A stretch of DNA of 17,641 bases. Origin: Bacillota bacterium. GTDB lineage: Bacteria; Bacillota; Clostridia; Oscillospirales; Ruminococcaceae. Positions 13,702 through 17,641 of the stretch are shown here, one piece after another (the first letter of the stretch is position 1; the number at the start of each line of letters is the position of its first letter). The position numbers and the translations under genes were made by a program. Below the pieces are notes generated by a model. It was not told the DNA's origin and did not search any database. It saw only the letters and a program-made list of their open reading frames with translations. The DNA is taken from assembly GCA_023429685.1 (NCBI GenBank), contig JAEZDF010000157.1:1-17641 (forward strand), in the 5' to 3' direction.

Positions 13702-15154
13702 GCTTTAACCCTCCCAGTGCCGGATTATCAATCAGTTTGCCGGTGTAATCAAACCGTGAGCCGTGGCAGGGGCAGTCCCAGCTTCGCTCGGCGGGGTTCC
13801 ATTCGAGCTGACATCCGAGATGCGGGCAGCGGGTACTCACCACATGAACCTGCCCGTTTTCGTCTTTGTACACCCCCATCTTGTGTCCCTCATACTCCAC
13901 AATGCCACCGTGACCGTTTGGCAGGGCACTTGTATGCGTACTGGGTATACTCAAAAACTCTGCCGCAAGCCCCTTAACCGACTGTACGCCCTCCGTTGCA
14001 AGCTGTTTTGCTGAGGCAGACAGCACAAACCGCTGCGGGCAAAACACCTCCGCATACGGGTTTTCCTGCCCTGTGATGGCATCACTAAGCAGCCTTGCCG
14101 CTATCATCGAGCTTGTCATGCCCCATTTTTTAAAGCCGGTCGCCACATACAGGTCGGGCGTTGCCGCCGAGAACCTTCCGATGTAGGGCACCCCGTCAAT
14201 CGGGATGCAGTCCTGCGCCGACCACGCGGCAATCTCAATGCCGCCAGGATACCACCGCCTTGCCTCGGTGCGCAGTAGATCGTATTGATTGCCGAGATGT
14301 GCCTCGCCCGTGCGGTGATTTGCTCCCCCTACAATTAGTGTACTGCCGCTGGTACGCAACGAAAGAGCGCCTGCGTCTATGCCGTAATACATCCCTTCGG
14401 GTAGCGGTACGTTTTCAAGGGCGATGGCATAAGAGCGCTCCTGATGCATGCGCATAAAGTAGTAGCCCGGTGTGTTAATGAACGGGTAGTGTGTCGCCAT
14501 AACAATGTGCCTAGCGTGTACACTGCCGTTTTCACATAATAGGCTGTGCTCTTTGATGTCGGTTACCTGTGTCTGTTCATATATGGTCAGCTTGTCCGCT
14601 ACCGCTTTTAAGAACCGCAGCGGATGAAACTGCGCCTGATTAGAAAAGCGTACAGCACCCTGTACCTTGATGGGGAGGTCAAGCTGCGTCACATACTGCG
14701 CGTCCAACCCAAGCTCGGCTGCTGCCTGTGTTTCTTCCAGCAACGCCTGTTCATTATTTATGGAATACAGGTAGCTTGCGCGCCGCTCAAACTCGCACTG
14801 GATGTTTAGGCTGTTTACGAGCTCTTCAAACCACGCAATCGCCCGCTGGTTTGCCATCGCGTATTGCTTTGCCTTTTCCATGCCGAAGTCCTTAATCAGT
14901 TTGGGATACATCAGACCGTGCTGTGCGGTTATCTTCGCAGTGGTATTTCGGGTCTGACCGCTGCCAATGCGCGAGGCCTCCAGCACGACGGTGTTAAGCC
15001 CTTTTTGCTGCAAGAAATACGCCGTCAACACCCCGGCAAGTCCCGCGCCAATCACGGCGACGTCCGCCTCTATGTCACCGTGCAACGGCGCACGAGGTTG
15101 TATCGTTACGCTCTTTGACCACAAAGACTCCGTGTTTTGTATCATGCTCACCAT
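13694..15154 (-). CDS. FAD-dependent oxidoreductase with C-terminal Rieske [2Fe-2S] domain
   Basis: DAO-type flavoprotein fused to a Rieske domain (YhfW-like). Seen: N-terminal dinucleotide-binding motif VAVIGAGLAGVLTAYFL (GAGLAG at 36-41) with the acidic strand end VVLEAS; FAD-contact region SGQTRNTTAKITAQHG; a second FAD motif region PYIGRFSAATPDLYVATGFKKWG; then a linker and Rieske ligands C443-x-H445 and C461-x-x-H464 (CPHLGC and CPCHGS). The substrate is unknown; the iron-sulfur domain implies electron transfer to or from the flavin. The start is chosen at ATG 15154 (AGAGG five bases upstream); GTG 15160 is only two codons longer. Length 486 aa. It heads an operon with the cyclase-like gene and is divergent from glpK. 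Confidence 0.9.
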   Translation of the reverse strand: MVSMIQNTESLWSKSVTIQPRAPLHGDIEADVAVIGAGLAGVLTAYFLQQKGLNTVVLEASRIGSGQTRNTTAKITAQHGLMYPKLIKDFGMEKAKQYAMANQRAIAWFEELVNSLNIQCEFERRASYLYSINNEQALLEETQAAAELGLDAQYVTQLDLPIKVQGAVRFSNQAQFHPLRFLKAVADKLTIYEQTQVTDIKEHSLLCENGSVHARHIVMATHYPFINTPGYYFMRMHQERSYAIALENVPLPEGMYYGIDAGALSLRTSGSTLIVGGANHRTGEAHLGNQYDLLRTEARRWYPGGIEIAAWSAQDCIPIDGVPYIGRFSAATPDLYVATGFKKWGMTSSMIAARLLSDAITGQENPYAEVFCPQRFVLSASAKQLATEGVQSVKGLAAEFLSIPSTHTSALPNGHGGIVEYEGHKMGVYKDENGQVHVVSTRCPHLGCQLEWNPAERSWDCPCHGSRFDYTGKLIDNPALGGLKHE

Positions 15155-15206
15155 AATCACCTCTGCGGATTAGGATTCACCATCACCCGCCGAAATATGT
15201 AGTGCT

Positions 15207-15236
15207 TGTTTCGCGGCGGTTTTACATTGCGAAACA
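15207..15236. promoter_or_regulatory. Inverted repeat (candidate operator) over the glpK -35 box
   Basis: Arms TGTTTCGC (15207-15214) and GCGAAACA (15229-15236) are perfect 8-bp inverted repeats separated by 14 nt. The right arm covers most of the glpK -35 hexamer (15227-15232), and the dyad lies between the divergent glpK and FAD/Rieske genes. Position and symmetry suggest repressor binding; no regulator is identified. Confidence 0.5.
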
Positions 15237-15255
15237 GTAAGAGAGTGGCTATAAT
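15227..15255 (+). promoter_or_regulatory. Sigma-A promoter of glpK
   Basis: TTGCGA (15227-15232), a 17-nt spacer, and the perfect -10 box TATAAT (15250-15255). Transcription should begin near 15262, leaving about 30 nt of leader: too short for a Bacillus-type GlpP antiterminator leader. Confidence 0.75.
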
Positions 15256-15291
15256 AAGGGTAACAAAGCTTTGCGGGAGGATGAAAACGCC

Positions 15292-16788
15292 ATGCCGGAA
15301 AAACGCTATGTGATTGCACTTGATCAGGGAACCACCAGCTCCCGCGCCATTGTGTTTGACAAACAGCAAAACATCATCAACATGGCACAAAAGGAATTTA
15401 CCCAGTACTATCCGAAACCCGGCTGGGTAGAGCACGACCCGCTGGAGATCTACTCCTCGCAGTACAGCGTACTTGTCGAGGTGCTTGCAAGAAGCGGAAT
15501 TGCACCGCAAGAGGTTGCCGCCATCGGCATCACCAATCAGCGCGAAACCACCATCGTATGGGATAAAGCAACCGGGCGACCCATTCACAACGCGATTGTT
15601 TGGCAGTGCCGTCGCACCGCGCAGATGTGCACTGATTTGGTGAAACAAGGTCTTGGCGACTACATAAAAAAGAGCACCGGGCTCATGCCCGATGCATACT
15701 TCAGCGCAACCAAGCTTGCATGGCTGCTAAATGAGGTGCCCGACGCAAGGGCGCGGGCGCAGCGCGGCGAGCTGTTGTTCGGTACGGTGGATACTTGGCT
15801 GCTGTGGAAGCTGACAAGCGGCACCGTGCACGCCACCGATTTCACCAACGCTTCCCGCACCATGATGTACAACATCCACGAGCTGCGGTGGGATCAAACG
15901 ATACTCGATGAGCTAAACATCCCCGCCTGTATGCTGCCGGAGGTGCGCCGTTCCAGCGGGGTGTTCGGCTATGCAAACCTGCAGGGCTGCAACGTGCCCA
16001 TCGCGGGTATCGCGGGCGACCAGCAGGCGGCGCTGTTCGGGCAAACCTGCTTTGAGTGCGGTGGAATAAAGAATACCTACGGCACTGGCTGCTTTATGTT
16101 AATGAATACGGGGGACACCCCCTACGAGAGCAAGCACGGCATGCTAACCACCATTGCCGCCAGCGCGGACGATACGGTGCGCTACGCGATAGAGGGCAGC
16201 GTGTTTGTGGGCGGCGCGGTCATCCAGTGGCTGCGCGACGAGCTGCGCCTGATAACCGAATCGTCCGACAGCGAGTACTTCGCGGGCAAGGTGCAGGACA
16301 ACGGCGGCGTTTATGTTGTGCCCGCGTTTACCGGCATGGGCGCACCGCACTGGGATATGTATGCGCGCGGCGCGATTATAGGGCTTACCCGCGGCACGGG
16401 GCGCAACCACATCATCCGCGCGGCGCTTGAGTCGATTGCCTACCAAACCCGCGACCTGGTGGACGCAATCTCGTCTGATACCGGCATCGACATCACCGAG
16501 CTGCGTGTAGACGGCGGGGCAAGTGCCAACAACTTTTTGATGCAGTTTCAGGCGGACATCATGAACAAGAACATCCGCCGCCCGATGATACGCGAGACCA
16601 CCGCGCTGGGTGCGGCATACCTTGCAGGTCTTGCCGCCGGGCTGTGGAGGGATATCGACGAGATCCGCCACAATTGGACACTTGACCGCGTGTACACCCC
16701 CAATATGGACGAAGCCACCCGCCTGAAGCTCCTTGCCGGATGGAACCGCGCGGTGGATCGTGCCAAGGCATGGGAACAGCCGCTATGA
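15292..16788 (+). CDS. glpK: Glycerol kinase
   Basis: Phosphorylates glycerol to sn-glycerol 3-phosphate with ATP in the cytoplasm. Seen: FGGY-family N-terminal phosphate motif DQGTTSSRAIVFD (residues 10-22), NQRETTIVWD, WQCRRTAQ, AGDQQAALFGQ, NTYGTGCF, and the C-terminal DGGASANNFLMQFQADI with TTALGAAYLAGLA. GGGAGG (15275-15280) lies 11 nt before ATG 15292, giving 498 aa, the usual size; the frame also opens at TTG 15271, which overlaps the RBS. The loop before VPIAGIAGDQQ reads GYANLQGCN and lacks the histidine (YHFYG-type) that is phosphorylated by PTS HPr in Bacillus and Enterococcus. No glpF or glpD is adjacent; regulation may act at the dyad over the -35 box. Confidence 0.96.
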   Translation: MPEKRYVIALDQGTTSSRAIVFDKQQNIINMAQKEFTQYYPKPGWVEHDPLEIYSSQYSVLVEVLARSGIAPQEVAAIGITNQRETTIVWDKATGRPIHNAIVWQCRRTAQMCTDLVKQGLGDYIKKSTGLMPDAYFSATKLAWLLNEVPDARARAQRGELLFGTVDTWLLWKLTSGTVHATDFTNASRTMMYNIHELRWDQTILDELNIPACMLPEVRRSSGVFGYANLQGCNVPIAGIAGDQQAALFGQTCFECGGIKNTYGTGCFMLMNTGDTPYESKHGMLTTIAASADDTVRYAIEGSVFVGGAVIQWLRDELRLITESSDSEYFAGKVQDNGGVYVVPAFTGMGAPHWDMYARGAIIGLTRGTGRNHIIRAALESIAYQTRDLVDAISSDTGIDITELRVDGGASANNFLMQFQADIMNKNIRRPMIRETTALGAAYLAGLAAGLWRDIDEIRHNWTLDRVYTPNMDEATRLKLLAGWNRAVDRAKAWEQPL

Positions 16789-16953
16789 CTAGGAAGGGGA
16801 TGGCAAGTCATGCCGCAAACGCGATTACCCTCACGAGAATTCTGCTAGTCCGAACAGCCACAATAAGAGAATTATCATGCGAATACCAGACAGTTGAATG
16901 ATACAGTGATATATCCACTATGCGCTGTAGTAAGGCGGTAAAGGAGAAGTGTA

Positions 16954-17412
16954 ATGGAGATTAAAAAGCTGACCCTTCAGGACATCCCGGCAAGTGTTGC
17001 CCTGCTCATGCGCGCGTACAACGGCGCGCCGTGGAACGAGCAGTGGTCGCCAGAACCTGCGCACCGCTATCTAACCGAATTCGCCGAGAACCCTCGCTTT
17101 GTCGGCTTTGCGCTGTTTGAAGGGGAGCAGATGGTGGGTGCCGCATTCTGCCACGAAAAAACATGGTGGACAGCCGACGAATTGTTTGTGGATGATTTTT
17201 TTATTAACCCCGCATACCAACGCAAGGGCTACGGGCAGGCACTGCTCAAGCACATAGAGGGCTATATTCACACAAAGGGTCTTGCGGGCTTCACTTTGCT
17301 GACAAACCGCTATATGCCCGCCATTGAGTTCTACCGCAAATACGGCTTTGTACACGCCGAGCACGTTGCGTTTTTGTACAAGATGGTGCAGAGCCAGCAG
17401 AACACCCTATAA
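16954..17412 (+). CDS. GNAT-family N-acetyltransferase
   Basis: Single-domain acetyl-CoA-dependent acetyltransferase of 152 aa, the normal size for the fold. Seen: N-terminal beta strand IKKLTLQDIPASVALLM, central ELFVDDFFINPAYQRKGYGQALL with the acetyl-CoA pyrophosphate-binding Q-R-K-G-Y-G loop, then TLLTNRYMPAIEFYRKYGFV, the typical motif B with a tyrosine that can act as general acid. The substrate cannot be told. AAGGAG (16941-16946) is 7 nt before ATG 16954. A 165-nt gap with no obvious terminator separates it from glpK, so read-through is possible. Confidence 0.87.
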   Translation: MEIKKLTLQDIPASVALLMRAYNGAPWNEQWSPEPAHRYLTEFAENPRFVGFALFEGEQMVGAAFCHEKTWWTADELFVDDFFINPAYQRKGYGQALLKHIEGYIHTKGLAGFTLLTNRYMPAIEFYRKYGFVHAEHVAFLYKMVQSQQNTL

Positions 17413-17465
17413 CCCGATTACCGCTACATAGAGTACAGAAAAGCCCGTTTTACTTGAAAAACCTC

Positions 17466-17493
17466 TTGACCTTAGCTGAAAAATTGATATAAT
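17466..17493 (+). promoter_or_regulatory. Sigma-A promoter of the tRNA-Thr gene
   Basis: TTGACC (17466-17471), a 16-nt spacer, and TATAAT (17488-17493). Transcription should begin about 17499-17501, at or inside the left arm of the leader hairpin. Confidence 0.8.
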
Positions 17494-17495
17494 AG

Positions 17496-17526
17496 TTTGT
17501 GCGGGTCTAAAAAACACCCGCACAAA
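17496..17526 (+). other. Leader hairpin between promoter and tRNA
   Basis: An 11-bp perfect stem, TTTGTGCGGGT (17496-17506) with ACCCGCACAAA (17516-17526), and a 9-nt A-rich loop. It sits at the predicted 5' end of the transcript, four nt before the tRNA. No T-tract follows, so it is not a standard terminator. Confidence 0.75.
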
Positions 17527-17530
17527 AGCT

Positions 17531-17606
17531 GCTAGTATGGCTCAGTTGGTAGAGCAGCGCATTCGTAATGCGCAGGTCGTCGGTTCGAGTCCGACTACTA
17601 GCTCCA
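17531..17606 (+). tRNA. tRNA-Thr (anticodon CGU), CCA encoded
   Basis: Complete cloverleaf: acceptor GCTAGTA/TACTAGC (17531-17537, 17596-17602), D-stem GCTC/GAGC, anticodon stem GCGCA/TGCGC with loop TTCGTAA (anticodon CGT at 17564-17566, reading ACG), T-arm GTCGG-TTCGAGT-CCGAC, discriminator T, and encoded CCA at 17604-17606. Confidence 0.97.
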
Positions 17607-17610
17607 TAGC

Positions 17611-17641
17611 AAAAAAGAGCGCCCTGCGATTGTTTCGCGGG
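17611..17641 (+). terminator. Probable tRNA terminator, cut by the window end
   Basis: After the tRNA, an A-run and GAGCG lead into CCCTGCG (17622-17628), which can pair with CGCGGG at the last six bases (one G-U). The right arm and any T-run lie outside the window. Confidence 0.45.

Overview
The window looks like a chromosomal segment of a spore-forming, fairly GC-rich member of the Clostridia (Bacillota), perhaps Oscillospiraceae-like. The evidence is holB followed by ricT (yaaT), a Firmicutes pairing; strong GGAGG-type ribosome binding sites; a BclA-like collagen spore-surface protein; and typical Gram-positive families (paired M42 peptidases, YyaL, YnbB-type C-S lyase). Genus assignment is inference.

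Layout. 1-2130 (+): the 3' part of holB (clamp-loader delta') and ricT (RNase Y specificity factor), separated by a 319-nt stretch with inverted repeats. A terminator follows at 2159-2197. 2374-7994 (+): murD, two overlapping M42 aminopeptidase genes, a GNAT acetyltransferase and a PLP-dependent methionine gamma-lyase/YnbB-like enzyme, tightly spaced and probably co-transcribed. A hairpin terminator at 8022-8055 separates these from the convergent minus-strand yyaL (thioredoxin-like CxxC domain plus six-hairpin glycosidase-like body).

The most striking spot is 9924-10897. The 5' end of yyaL has been replaced by AT-rich sequence that also carries a divergent P-loop kinase gene. The original GC-rich 5' end of yyaL survives as an orphan fragment at 10843-11025, with its own RBS and start codon. 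A 52-bp direct repeat (51/52 identical, copies 922 bp apart) brackets the foreign DNA. Removing one 922-bp unit would rejoin the old 5' end to the gene body in frame. This looks like a recent homologous-recombination insertion or 5'-end swap.

11328-12722 (+) encodes a collagen-like spore-surface protein (Cys-rich N-terminus, about 99 Gly-X-Y triplets, BclA-type C-terminal domain) behind a good sigma-K-like promoter. It converges, across a shared hairpin terminator, on a minus-strand two-gene operon: an FAD oxidoreductase with C-terminal Rieske domain, and a tocopherol-cyclase-like protein whose start overlaps the FAD gene by 8 nt. Divergent from that operon is glpK, with a clear sigma-A promoter and an inverted repeat over its -35 box. 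Then come a small GNAT acetyltransferase and a tRNA-Thr(CGU) gene with its own promoter and an unusual leader hairpin.

Most of the window is ordinary housekeeping and accessory sequence. The yyaL mosaic, the collagen gene and the FAD/Rieske plus cyclase-like operon are the parts most worth a second look.
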